From Corynebacterium argentoratense DSM 44202 (GTDB taxonomy: Bacteria > Actinomycetota > Actinomycetes > Mycobacteriales > Mycobacteriaceae), in the NCBI RefSeq assembly GCF_000590555.1, contig NC_022198.1, positions 1,730,028 to 1,794,027 of the forward strand: 64,000 nucleotides of DNA, written 5' to 3'. Within the stretch, counting starts at the first letter, position 1, and each line of letters starts with the position of its first letter. Below are positions 9,038 to 16,286 of this stretch, piece by piece. Both the position numbers and the translations under genes were made by a program. A model generated the notes under the pieces. It had not been told where the DNA came from. It worked only from the letters and a program-made list of their open reading frames with translations, and ran no database searches.

Positions 9038-9834
9038 ACGCCACAGAAATCCTCCGCGTCGAGGGTGTGTCTTTCGCACACTTCGACGGTCCACCTGTAC
9101 TCCGCGACGTCAACCTCGCTATCAACCGTGGCGATCGGATCGCTCTGCTCGGGGCCAACGGTGCTGGGAAGTCCACATTGTTCCGACTACTGGCTGGCGC
9201 GTGGAAACCCACCGAAGGCCGTGTGCTCCTCGACGACACTGCTTTTAGCTATTCCCGTAAGGGGCGCGACACTGTCCGCCGGCGGGTACAGCTGGTGTTG
9301 CAGGAACCAGACGACCAACTCTTTGCCATGACGGTGGCTGCTGACGTGTCCTACGGGCCAGTCAACCAGGGCCTCGATGAGGACGAGGTGCGCACACGCG
9401 TGGACGCAGCGATGGACGCCGCAGAAATCAGCGATCTGGCTGAACGCGTGCCGCATCAACTGTCCTACGGTCAGCGCAAGCGTGTGGCTCTCGCAGGTGC
9501 GCTGGCGATGCGGCCTGAAGTGCTGCTGCTCGACGAGCCCACGGCCGGGTTGGATCCAGCTGGCGGCCGCCAGCTGCTGCGAACCCTTGAGCGCCTACAC
9601 GAACAAGGCACAGCGGTTGTGTTGTCCACCCACGACGTCAACTTGGCGTATGCGTTCTCCGAGACCGCTGCGGTGATCCATGACGGTCAGGTGGTTGTGG
9701 GGCCTAAGGAGGACATTCTTGGTGACGCCGCGTTGATGCGCACAGCGCGGTTGGAGCTGCCGTGGGCACCCGCTGTCTCTGCCGCCCTCGGCCGGGTGGT
9801 CTCGAGGCCCGAGGAGCTCATCGGGGAAGGCTAG
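9028..9834 (+). CDS. cbiO: Cobalt ECF transporter ATPase CbiO
   Basis: ABC ATPase energising the cobalt importer, 268 aa from the ATG at 9028. AGGAG about 8 nt upstream and the family N-terminus support this start over a longer frame from 8920. Walker A is GANGAGKST (about residues 43-51), the Q-loop follows in LQEPDDQLF, the signature is LSYGQRKR, Walker B is LLLDEPTAGLD and the switch His is in STHDVNLA. The last gene of cbiMNQO, it is followed by a bidirectional hairpin terminator shared with the convergent tRNA cluster. Confidence 0.95.
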   Translation: MGLDATEILRVEGVSFAHFDGPPVLRDVNLAINRGDRIALLGANGAGKSTLFRLLAGAWKPTEGRVLLDDTAFSYSRKGRDTVRRRVQLVLQEPDDQLFAMTVAADVSYGPVNQGLDEDEVRTRVDAAMDAAEISDLAERVPHQLSYGQRKRVALAGALAMRPEVLLLDEPTAGLDPAGGRQLLRTLERLHEQGTAVVLSTHDVNLAYAFSETAAVIHDGQVVVGPKEDILGDAALMRTARLELPWAPAVSAALGRVVSRPEELIGEG

Positions 9835-9848
9835 ATGGGATCAACGAA

Positions 9849-9884
9849 AAAATCCCCGGAGTATGTTTACTCCGGGGATTTATT
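9849..9884. terminator. Bidirectional terminator between cbiO and tRNA-Phe
   Basis: A perfect 12-bp stem AATCCCCGGAGT/ACTCCGGGGATT (9851-9862 and 9869-9880) has a 6-nt loop. Runs of A on the left and T on the right let it serve both cbiO (plus) and tRNA-Phe (minus). Confidence 0.88.
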
Positions 9885-9885
9885 G

Positions 9886-9958
9886 TGGCCAGAGCCGGGA
9901 TCGAACCGGCGACCTTCCACTTTTCAGGCGGACGCTCTACCGACTGAGCTATCTGGCC
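9886..9958 (-). tRNA. tRNA-Phe (anticodon GAA)
   Basis: 73 nt on the minus strand. The acceptor stem GGCCAGA/TCTGGCC, the D arm AGCTCAGTCGGTAGAGC, the anticodon loop CTGAAAA and the T arm CCGGTTCGATCCCGG are all intact. CCA is not encoded. Confidence 0.97.
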
Positions 9959-9976
9959 GTAACAAAAAATGTTACG

Positions 9977-10050
9977 CGACCCTGACGGGACTTGAACCCG
10001 CGACCTCCGCCGTGACAGGGCGGCGCGCTAACCAACTGCGCCACAGGGCC
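9977..10050 (-). tRNA. tRNA-Asp (anticodon GTC), copy 1
   Basis: 74 nt on the minus strand with acceptor stem GGCCCTG/CAGGGTC, anticodon loop CTGTCAC and T arm GCGGGTTCAAGTCCCGT. It is identical over its full length to the copy at 10266-10339. It sits 18 nt upstream of tRNA-Phe with no hairpin between, so the two are probably co-transcribed. Confidence 0.97.
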
Positions 10051-10228
10051 TTGCTAAAAGCAGTGCGCTTGTGTGGTGAGACACCGCACTATCGCACGAG
10101 TTGATAGCTTACACAGCAACACTGAAACGATCAAATTGACTGCTCAGTCATCATTTTTGCGCCAGCAGATTGCGAGCAGGAAGGCTCGAGGAAATGCGAA
10201 AACTGCAGTGTTTCCACACATACAAAAA

Positions 10229-10258
10229 CCCGGTGCTTAACTATTGTTAAGCACCGGG
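10229..10258 (-). terminator. Terminator after second tRNA-Asp
   Basis: A perfect 13-bp stem CCCGGTGCTTAAC/GTTAAGCACCGGG with a 4-nt loop, followed on the minus strand by TTTTTG. It lies 7 nt past the 3' end of the tRNA-Asp at 10266. Confidence 0.9.
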
Positions 10259-10265
10259 CAAATTG

Positions 10266-10339
10266 CGACCCTGACGGGACTTGAACCCGCGACCTCCGCC
10301 GTGACAGGGCGGCGCGCTAACCAACTGCGCCACAGGGCC
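10266..10339 (-). tRNA. tRNA-Asp (anticodon GTC), copy 2
   Basis: This 74-nt minus-strand gene is a base-for-base duplicate of the tRNA at 9977-10050, with the same CTGTCAC anticodon loop. It has its own downstream hairpin terminator, so it forms a separate unit from the Asp-Phe pair. Confidence 0.97.
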
Positions 10340-10356
10340 ATATTCTTTATTTCGAT

Positions 10357-10391
10357 CTTTGGGCCACGCACTGTTCATGCGTGGCCCAAAG
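10357..10391 (-). terminator. Terminator after tRNA-Glu
   Basis: A perfect 14-bp stem CTTTGGGCCACGCA/TGCGTGGCCCAAAG with a 7-nt loop lies 7 nt beyond tRNA-Glu. The sequence after it on the minus strand is AT-rich but lacks a clean T-run. Confidence 0.75.
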
Positions 10392-10397
10392 ACTGAG

Positions 10398-10470
10398 TAC
10401 TCCCAACGGGATTCGAACCCGTGTCGCTGCCGTGAAAGGGCAGTGTCCTAGGCCCCTAGACGATGGGAGC
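10398..10470 (-). tRNA. tRNA-Glu (anticodon TTC)
   Basis: 73 nt on the minus strand with acceptor stem GCTCCCA/TGGGAGT, anticodon loop CTTTCAC and T arm ACGGGTTCGAATCCCGT. It is followed by its own hairpin. Confidence 0.97.
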
Positions 10471-10606
10471 ACTACTGCGTTAAGCAGCTTGTAACACTAT
10501 AGCCCAGCATCAATAAAGCAACAAACGCGCAGGTTGTTAACGTTTCTGGCCCGCATCTTAAGCTGTTTACAGCGGCCGATTCCCGCCCCGACGCGGACAC
10601 GGAAAC

Positions 10607-10695
10607 GTGCACAAATATCGGGTGCGCGGGCACCACACCGTCTATTTCCCCAGGTCGCCAAGAAAAGGCGGCCGCTCCACCCGATATTTGCACAC
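10607..10695. repeat. MITE-like inverted-repeat element, copy A
   Basis: The left end GTGCACAAATATCGGGTG (10607-10624) is matched in inverted orientation by CACCCGATATTTG-CAC (10678-10693), with two bases missing from the right arm. The interior carries TTTCCCCAGGTCGCC and GGCGGCCGC, which recur in the same order in the copy at 55887-55975. No transposase frame fits inside. It lies in the otherwise gene-free 329-nt gap between tRNA-Glu and the tRNA-Lys terminator, 3' of tRNA-Lys. Confidence 0.75.
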
Positions 10696-10750
10696 ACCCA
10701 CCCCACTGGGCCACCCCACCGGCAGCCCATCGCCCCAGTGAAAACCAAAA

Positions 10751-10790
10751 AAGATGTCTCGGAACATGCTGTCAAGCATGTTCCGAGACA
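10751..10790 (-). terminator. Terminator after tRNA-Lys
   Basis: A perfect 16-bp stem TGTCTCGGAACATGCT/AGCATGTTCCGAGACA (10755-10770 and 10775-10790) with a 4-nt loop is followed on the minus strand by a T-rich run (TCTTTTTTGG). Confidence 0.92.
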
Positions 10791-10799
10791 TCACATTTG

Positions 10800-10872
10800 T
10801 GGGCCCTGTGGGGCTCGAACCCACGACCTGCGGATTAAAAGTCCGTAGCTCTACCAACTGAGCTAAAGGCCC
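10800..10872 (-). tRNA. tRNA-Lys (anticodon TTT)
   Basis: 73 nt on the minus strand with D arm AGCTCAGTTGGTAGAGC, anticodon loop CTTTTAA and T arm GTGGGTTCGAGCCCCAC. The acceptor stem is closed by GGGCC/GGCCC. It is followed by a strong hairpin terminator. Confidence 0.97.
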
Positions 10873-10928
10873 AACGGCTGAATATCTTAGCACGGATGCC
10901 GACGTAGATCACAATCGGATAAAACTCA

Positions 10929-10966
10929 AGCCCGGGCCCGGCGAATAACACGCCAGCACCCGGGCT
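10929..10966 (-). terminator. Terminator after actA
   Basis: AGCCCGGG (10929-10936) pairs with CCCGGGCT (10959-10966), with further inner pairing of GGCG/CGCC. On the minus strand it is followed by TGAGTTTTAT, about 40 nt after the actA stop. Confidence 0.7.
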
Positions 10967-11008
10967 ATTACCACGCAACTACACGCTGCGTGCGGGTTCT
11001 AGGAGGCC

Positions 11009-12526
11009 CTAGGACAGCTTCATGCTGCCGGTCTCCTTGAAGCGCTGATGGAAGGAAAGAGCCTCGTCCAACAGATGCGGGGTCTGCATGATCTTGCCTT
11101 CCTTGGCGGCAGCCAAGGCGCGATCGTAGTAGTCCTGCAGCATCGGGCGGTAGTCCGGGTGCGCCAGGGCAATCATCTTCTCGGCCTTCTGGCGAGGTGC
11201 TAGGCCACGGAGGTCGGCGTAGCCGTACTCGGTGATAACAACCTTGACGTCCTGCTCGGTGTGGTCGACGTGAGAGACCATAGGAACGATCGCGGAGATC
11301 GCACCGCCCTTGGCATCCGAGGGGGTGATGAAGGAGGAGATGTAGGCGCTGCGGGTGAAGTCTGCGGAACCTCCGACACCGTTCATTATGCGGGAGCCAA
11401 CGACATTGGTGGAGTTGACGTTGCCGTAGATGTCAGCCTCGATGAGGCCGTTGGTAGCGATCAAGCCTAGGCGACGCACAACCTCGGGGTGGTTGGAGAT
11501 CTGCTGCGGGCGCAGGATGATCGACTTGGCATACTTAGCGGCCTCGCGGTTCATCCTCCCTGCGTACTCCGGAGACAAGGAGAATGCGGTGGCGGAGGCG
11601 ACAGTCATCTTGCCTGCGTCGATCAGGTCGACCATGCCGTCCTGGATGACCTCGGTGTAGGCCCTGATGTTCTCGAACTTGGAATCGAGCAGGCCGCTCA
11701 TCACAGCGTTCGGGACGTTACCGACACCGGACTGCATGACGTAGCCGTCGTAGGTCAGTCGGCCAGCGCGAACCTCACCCTCGAGGAAGTCAAGGAAGTG
11801 TCCAGCGATCTGCTTGGACTGGTCATCGATCGGCTTGAAGGGTGCGTTGCGGTCGGCGGCATCGGTCTCGACAACGGCAACAACCTTGTTGATGTCAATG
11901 TCGATGTAGGTGGTACCGATGCGCTGGCCAGCTTCGGTGATCGGAATCGGCTGGCGGTTCGGCAGCGCGGCGATGCGGTAGATGTCGGCCATACCTTCGA
12001 GTTCTTCAGACTGCCAGGTGTTAACCTCGATGATGATCTTGTCCGCGGCGTCAAGGTACTCAACGTTGTTACCGATGGAGGAGGAAGGAACGATGTGGCC
12101 TTCTTCAGTGATGCGGACGGCCTCGACGATGGCGACGTCCATCTTGCCGAAGAAGCCCTGCTGGACGTACATGCCGGACTCGGAGAGGTGGTAGTCCATG
12201 TACAAGGTGGTGCCGTCGTTGATCTTGTTCCGAAGGATCGGATCCGACTGGTAGGGGGTGCGGAACTTGATGGCGTCAGCCTCGGCGAGGACACCGTCGC
12301 AGTCGGGAGCGGTGGATGCGCCGGTGAAGAGGCTGATCATGTATTCGTCACCGCGAGCGTGTGCTTCCTTAGCGCGCTCTGCGATGGCGGTCGGCAGTAC
12401 CTTGGGGTAGCCGGAACCGGTAAAGCCAGAGATGCCGACGTTGTCGTTGTTGTTGACAAACTGTGCGGCTTCCTGGGCAGACATGACTTTGCCGCGCAGG
12501 GTGGCATTAGCGATGCGATCAGACAT
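11009..12526 (-). CDS. actA: Acetyl-CoA:CoA-transferase / acetyl-CoA hydrolase family (ActA/Cat1)
   Basis: Class I CoA-transferase of the acetyl-CoA hydrolase type, 505 aa, moving CoA between succinyl-CoA (or propionyl-CoA) and acetate. The N-terminal CoA-transferase fold has SGFTGSGYPKVLP. The central QSGVGNVPNAVMSGLL is followed by TEVIQDGMVDL, where the Glu of TEV matches the catalytic glutamate known for AarC-type enzymes. The C-terminus has SEYGYADLRGLAP-like glycine loops (here TEYGYADLRGLAP). AAGGAG lies 7 nt before the ATG. I recall C. glutamicum ActA as very similar. The enzyme links acetate use, a RamA-controlled process, to the tricarboxylic acid cycle. Confidence 0.93.
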   Translation of the reverse strand: MSDRIANATLRGKVMSAQEAAQFVNNNDNVGISGFTGSGYPKVLPTAIAERAKEAHARGDEYMISLFTGASTAPDCDGVLAEADAIKFRTPYQSDPILRNKINDGTTLYMDYHLSESGMYVQQGFFGKMDVAIVEAVRITEEGHIVPSSSIGNNVEYLDAADKIIIEVNTWQSEELEGMADIYRIAALPNRQPIPITEAGQRIGTTYIDIDINKVVAVVETDAADRNAPFKPIDDQSKQIAGHFLDFLEGEVRAGRLTYDGYVMQSGVGNVPNAVMSGLLDSKFENIRAYTEVIQDGMVDLIDAGKMTVASATAFSLSPEYAGRMNREAAKYAKSIILRPQQISNHPEVVRRLGLIATNGLIEADIYGNVNSTNVVGSRIMNGVGGSADFTRSAYISSFITPSDAKGGAISAIVPMVSHVDHTEQDVKVVITEYGYADLRGLAPRQKAEKMIALAHPDYRPMLQDYYDRALAAAKEGKIMQTPHLLDEALSFHQRFKETGSMKLS

Positions 12527-12761
12527 CTAATTCTCCTTCAGAGTTTTTAAAAAAGGTGCCAGGCGTGACCTAACACCCGCGTCGGTGTGATGTTACCTAC
12601 CCATCAACACCTGCGTTACGACCACCACAATAGAGCAATCCCCCCCGATCTGCCATATAAGGGCAATAACCCCTCAAAACCCGCTGCACACATCCACTAA
12701 TTACTCCCAAACCACCCCCATTAGGGTAGTTTCGACGCCACCTTACATCCTGTCGATTAAG
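12527..12761. promoter_or_regulatory. Divergent promoter region actA / dus
   Basis: This 235-nt gap separates two diverging genes. It has several C-tracts (for example ATCCCCCCCGATC near 12639 and ACCCCCATTAGGG near 12714) of the type that RamA recognises, which would fit actA as an acetate gene. No unambiguous -10/-35 pair was assigned. Confidence 0.35.
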
Positions 12762-13949
12762 TTGCCGTTGACCCTGCAGGTGGGATTGAATGACCAGGTG
12801 TTAAAGATCGGATCTTTGAGCCTGAACTCCCCAGTCGTCCTCGCCCCCATGGCCGGCGTGACCAATGTTGCTTTCCGCACGCTGTGCCGCGAACTCGAAC
12901 GGGAGAAAATGGGCAGTGTCGCCGGTCTGTACGTGTGCGAAATGATCACGGCACGCGCCTTGTGCGAGCGCAATGAAAAAACAATGCACATGACGACCTT
13001 CGCCCCGGACGAAGATCCGCGCTCTCTTCAGCTCTACACCACGGATCCTCACTGGACCTACGAGGCCGCGAAGATGATCGTGGAAGAAAACCTCGCTGAT
13101 CACATCGACATGAACTTTGGTTGTCCGGTTCCGAAGGTCACCCGTCGCGGAGGCGGCAGCGCTCTGCCTTATAAACGTCGCTTGTTCGCCAACATTGTTG
13201 CGGCCGCAGTCAAGGCAACCGAGGGAACCGATATTCCCGTGACCGTGAAGTTTCGGGTTGGGATTGACGCCGAGCACCATACCCACCTCGATGCAGGGCG
13301 CATCGCGGCAGAGCAGGGTGCGGCAGCCGTTGCATTGCATGCACGCACGGCTGCCGAACGCTATTCGGGCACGGCGCACTGGGACGAGATCGCGCGCCTG
13401 AAGGAGCATATGGTGCAGCACGCCGGCGAGGACTTTCCCGTACTGGGCAATGGGGATATTTTTGCCGCTGATGACGCCGCGAAAATGATGTCCCAGACCG
13501 GCTGCGACGGTGTGGTCATTGGGCGCGGCTGCTTGGGACGGCCGTGGCTTTTTGCCGCTTTGTCAGCTCAGCTTCAGGGGCTACCCATTCCGCCAGAGCC
13601 CACATTGGGTGAGGTCACCAGGATTATTCAGCGCCATGCGGAGCTTCTAGTGGCCCACGATGGGGAGAAAAAAGGTTGCCGGGATTTGCGCAAGCATTCT
13701 GGCTGGTACCTGCGTGGATTCCCGGTCGGTGGAGATGTTCGGCGCGCCCTGTCTGGGGTGAAGACGTTGGACGAGCTCGCAGACATCCTCGCCCCATTGT
13801 CCGATTCGACAGCGGTAGCTGACGATGCGGAAGGTCCCCGCGGCCGCCAGGGTTCCCCGGGCAAGGTTGTTTTGCCGGAAGGTTGGTTGGATGATCCGGA
13901 GGATGAGTCCGTTCCCGAAGGCGCCGACATCATGCACTCCGGCGGATAG
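12762..13949 (+). CDS. dus: tRNA-dihydrouridine synthase (DusB-like)
   Basis: FMN-dependent tRNA dihydrouridine synthase reduces uridines in the tRNA D-loop. The TIM-barrel FMN site starts with VVLAPMAGVTNVAFRTLCRE. The catalytic cysteine is in NFGCPVPKVTRRGGGSAL, the HARTAAERYSG block binds the substrate uridine, and NGDIF plus GVVIGRGCLGRPW close the flavin site. From the TTG at 12762 it is 395 aa; the GTG at 12780 is an equally plausible start and no ribosome binding site decides between them. The last 40 residues after the helical domain are low-complexity and acidic. Confidence 0.93.
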   Translation: MPLTLQVGLNDQVLKIGSLSLNSPVVLAPMAGVTNVAFRTLCRELEREKMGSVAGLYVCEMITARALCERNEKTMHMTTFAPDEDPRSLQLYTTDPHWTYEAAKMIVEENLADHIDMNFGCPVPKVTRRGGGSALPYKRRLFANIVAAAVKATEGTDIPVTVKFRVGIDAEHHTHLDAGRIAAEQGAAAVALHARTAAERYSGTAHWDEIARLKEHMVQHAGEDFPVLGNGDIFAADDAAKMMSQTGCDGVVIGRGCLGRPWLFAALSAQLQGLPIPPEPTLGEVTRIIQRHAELLVAHDGEKKGCRDLRKHSGWYLRGFPVGGDVRRALSGVKTLDELADILAPLSDSTAVADDAEGPRGRQGSPGKVVLPEGWLDDPEDESVPEGADIMHSGG

Positions 13950-14068
13950 CGCCCGACCAATCTCGCACCGTTAGCGGGGGTACACTTTCTCCCATCCGTG
14001 GCGGCGGTCACAGAGCCTCTGTAGTATGTGCGGTACTGGCACACCCCGTTTCACACCAGGAGACCCTC

Positions 14069-15319
14069 GTGACCCCACCCCAAGAGCACAACAGCACCCC
14101 CCGCGACGTCATCATTGTTGGGGCAGCACGCACCCCCCGCGACGTCATCATTGTTGGGGCAGCACGCACCCCCATCGGCCGACTTCTGGGGGCACTATCA
14201 TCAGTTCCCGCCACAGAGCTGGGCAGCACCGCCATCGCCCGCGCACTCGAACAAGCGCATGTAGACCCCACCGAGGTCAACGCCGTCATCATGGGCCAGG
14301 TGCTCCAGGCAGGTGCCGGACAAAACCCCACCAAACAAGCAGCCCTGGGCGCCGGCATCCCCCGTAAGGCCCACACCGTCACGGTCAACAAAGTCTGCCT
14401 CTCCGGACTCACCGCAATTATTGACGCCGCGAGAATGCTGCGACTAGGAGACGCCGAGGTTGTCGTCGCCGGAGGCATGGAATCAATGTCCCAAGCACCA
14501 CACCTGCTCAAAGGCTCACGCAGCGGCACAAAATACGGCGCCACCCAACTAGCCGACCACATGGAAGTCGACGGCCTCAGTGACGCAGGCACCGGGATCT
14601 CCATGGGAGTGCTCACCGAAGAATACCTGGACACCTACCCAGTCGACGCGTCAGAGCGTGACTCCTGCGTTGTGGATTCCCACAACAACGCGGCATCCGG
14701 CTGGGAACGCGGCGTCTTCGATCAAGAAATCGCGCCCGTGACCGTCCGCGGACGAAAGGGTGACACCATTGTCGAGCGCGACGAAGGCATCCGCGAAGGC
14801 ATGACCGTGGAAGCCTTGCAGAAGCTGCGCCCCGCATTCAACCCGGACGGCGTACTCACCGCAGCACACGCCTCCCAGATTTCCGATGGCGCAGCGGCAG
14901 TAGTGATGTGCACCCGGGCTTACGCTGACGAGCACGGACTCCAACCGCTGGCAGTACTACGCGCCCACGGACAGGTCGCCGGACCGGACGCAAGCCTCCA
15001 AGCGCAACCCGGCAACGCCATCAACCAGGCACTATCCCGGCAAGGCTGGCTGGCCGAAGACCTCGACATGATCGAAATCAACGAAGCGTTCGCTGACGTC
15101 GTCGTGCACTCCGGCCGCATGCTTGGGGCGCTCGGCAGGGGCGGCGTCATCAATCCCGATGGCGGAGCCATCGCCATGGGGCATCCCATCGGAGCCAGTG
15201 GCGCGCGCCTGGCCGTCCACGCAGCACATGCGCTGAACTCGGGACGCGCTACACGCGCAGGCATCGGCCTGTGTGGCGGCGGTGGGCAAGGCGAAGCATT
15301 GCTACTGGAAGCACCCTAA
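14069..15319 (+). CDS. Acetyl-CoA C-acyltransferase (thiolase) with duplicated N-terminal segment
   Basis: Thiolase of 416 aa catalyses thiolytic cleavage (or condensation) of 3-ketoacyl-CoA. The GTG at 14069 has AGGAG upstream. The nucleophilic cysteine lies in NKVCLSGLTAI, the EINEAFA loop and GGAIAMGHPIGASGARL follow, and the C-terminal cysteine is in GLCGGGGQGEALLLE. The first beta strand is duplicated: RDVIIVGAARTP occurs twice in a row, caused by an exact 36-bp tandem DNA repeat (14096-14131 and 14132-14167). The duplication adds 12 residues at the N-terminus, outside the active site. enoyl-CoA hydratase follows 58 nt later. Confidence 0.95.
   Translation: MTPPQEHNSTPRDVIIVGAARTPRDVIIVGAARTPIGRLLGALSSVPATELGSTAIARALEQAHVDPTEVNAVIMGQVLQAGAGQNPTKQAALGAGIPRKAHTVTVNKVCLSGLTAIIDAARMLRLGDAEVVVAGGMESMSQAPHLLKGSRSGTKYGATQLADHMEVDGLSDAGTGISMGVLTEEYLDTYPVDASERDSCVVDSHNNAASGWERGVFDQEIAPVTVRGRKGDTIVERDEGIREGMTVEALQKLRPAFNPDGVLTAAHASQISDGAAAVVMCTRAYADEHGLQPLAVLRAHGQVAGPDASLQAQPGNAINQALSRQGWLAEDLDMIEINEAFADVVVHSGRMLGALGRGGVINPDGGAIAMGHPIGASGARLAVHAAHALNSGRATRAGIGLCGGGGQGEALLLEAP
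14096..14173. repeat. 36-bp tandem duplication inside the thiolase gene
   Basis: Two identical in-frame 36-bp copies, 14096-14131 and 14132-14167, are followed by a 6-bp start of a third. Each unit contains one complement of the dispersed 10-mer (14102-14111 and 14138-14147). The units encode two consecutive 12-residue copies of the first thiolase strand. Confidence 0.97.
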
Positions 15320-15377
15320 AACCATCAAATCGCCACAACCCAACACTCGATAAATCCCGATAAATAAGGACTAATAC

Positions 15378-16154
15378 ATGAGCACTTTTGAGAACATCCT
15401 CATCGAACGCCGCGGACGCGTCGCACTAATCACCCTGAACCGTCCGAAGGCACTGAACGCCTTGAACAGCCAGACCATGGAGGAGCTGGTCCAGGCAACC
15501 GGCGAACTAGACGGTGACACCGGTGTGGGCTGCATTGTTCTGACCGGCAGTGAAAAAGCTTTCGCCGCAGGCGCAGACATTAAGGAAATGTCTAGCCAAT
15601 CCGCGACCGAGATGTACATGTCGAACTTCTTCGCCCACTGGGAAAACTTCACCAGGGTCAAGACCCCCATAATCGCGGCAGTGTCCGGCTACGCGCTGGG
15701 CGGTGGCTGCGAGCTCGCCATGATGTGCGACATCATCATCGCCTCCGAGTCAGCCAAGTTTGGCCAGCCAGAAATCAACCTAGGTGTCATCCCCGGCATG
15801 GGCGGCTCCCAGCGACTGACCCGCGCTATTGGCAAATCCAAGGCCATGGAGATGTGCCTAACCGGCCGCATGATGGGAGCCGAGGAAGCTGAGCGCTCCG
15901 GCCTGGTCTCCCGTGTCGTGGCCAACGACGAGCTGTTGGATGAAGCGCTGAAGACGGCTGAAACCATTGCGTCCAAGTCGAAGGTGGCGGGCGTAATGGT
16001 CAAGGAAGTCGTCAACGCAGCCTACGAGATGCCCCTGGCCCAGGGCATCAACTTCGAGCGTCGTGTCTTCCACTCTGTGTTCGCCTCCGAGGACCAGAAG
16101 GAAGGCATGTCTGCCTTCGTCGACAAGCGCGAAGCCGAGTTCAAGCACCGCTAA
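15378..16154 (+). CDS. Enoyl-CoA hydratase (crotonase family)
   Basis: Enoyl-CoA hydratase, 258 aa, hydrates trans-2-enoyl-CoA to 3-hydroxyacyl-CoA. The oxyanion-hole segments are [11 protein letters not shown] (about residues 56-66) and [16 protein letters not shown] (about 102-117). Both catalytic glutamates of the family are present, one in GGGCELAM and one in [12 protein letters not shown]. It lies downstream of the thiolase on the same strand and upstream of a strong terminator, so thiolase and hydratase act as a beta-oxidation pair. Confidence 0.96.
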   Translation: MSTFENILIERRGRVALITLNRPKALNALNSQTMEELVQATGELDGDTGVGCIVLTGSEKAFAAGADIKEMSSQSATEMYMSNFFAHWENFTRVKTPIIAAVSGYALGGGCELAMMCDIIIASESAKFGQPEINLGVIPGMGGSQRLTRAIGKSKAMEMCLTGRMMGAEEAERSGLVSRVVANDELLDEALKTAETIASKSKVAGVMVKEVVNAAYEMPLAQGINFERRVFHSVFASEDQKEGMSAFVDKREAEFKHR

Positions 16155-16180
16155 AACACACGCTGCTTAGTGCACACACA

Positions 16181-16228
16181 AGCGCCCCGCCGTCGCAGTA
16201 CATGCTGTACTCGCGAAGGCGGGGCGCT
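16181..16228. terminator. Bidirectional hairpin between hydratase and acyl-CoA ligase
   Basis: An 11-bp stem AGCGCCCCGCC/GGCGGGGCGCT (16181-16191 and 16218-16228) with an inner stem around GTACATGCTGTAC lies between two converging genes. There is no long T-run on either side, but position and stability fit termination. Confidence 0.75.
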
Positions 16229-16286
16229 GCCAGTTGTAGCCTCTGTGACTTGCCGTAGCTACAACACCAACGTGCGCCCTTCGGCC

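Noticed and set aside
10642..10893. Small minus-strand frame over tRNA-Lys and the repeat element
   Set aside because: It is formed by the tRNA and repeat sequence, with no protein similarity.
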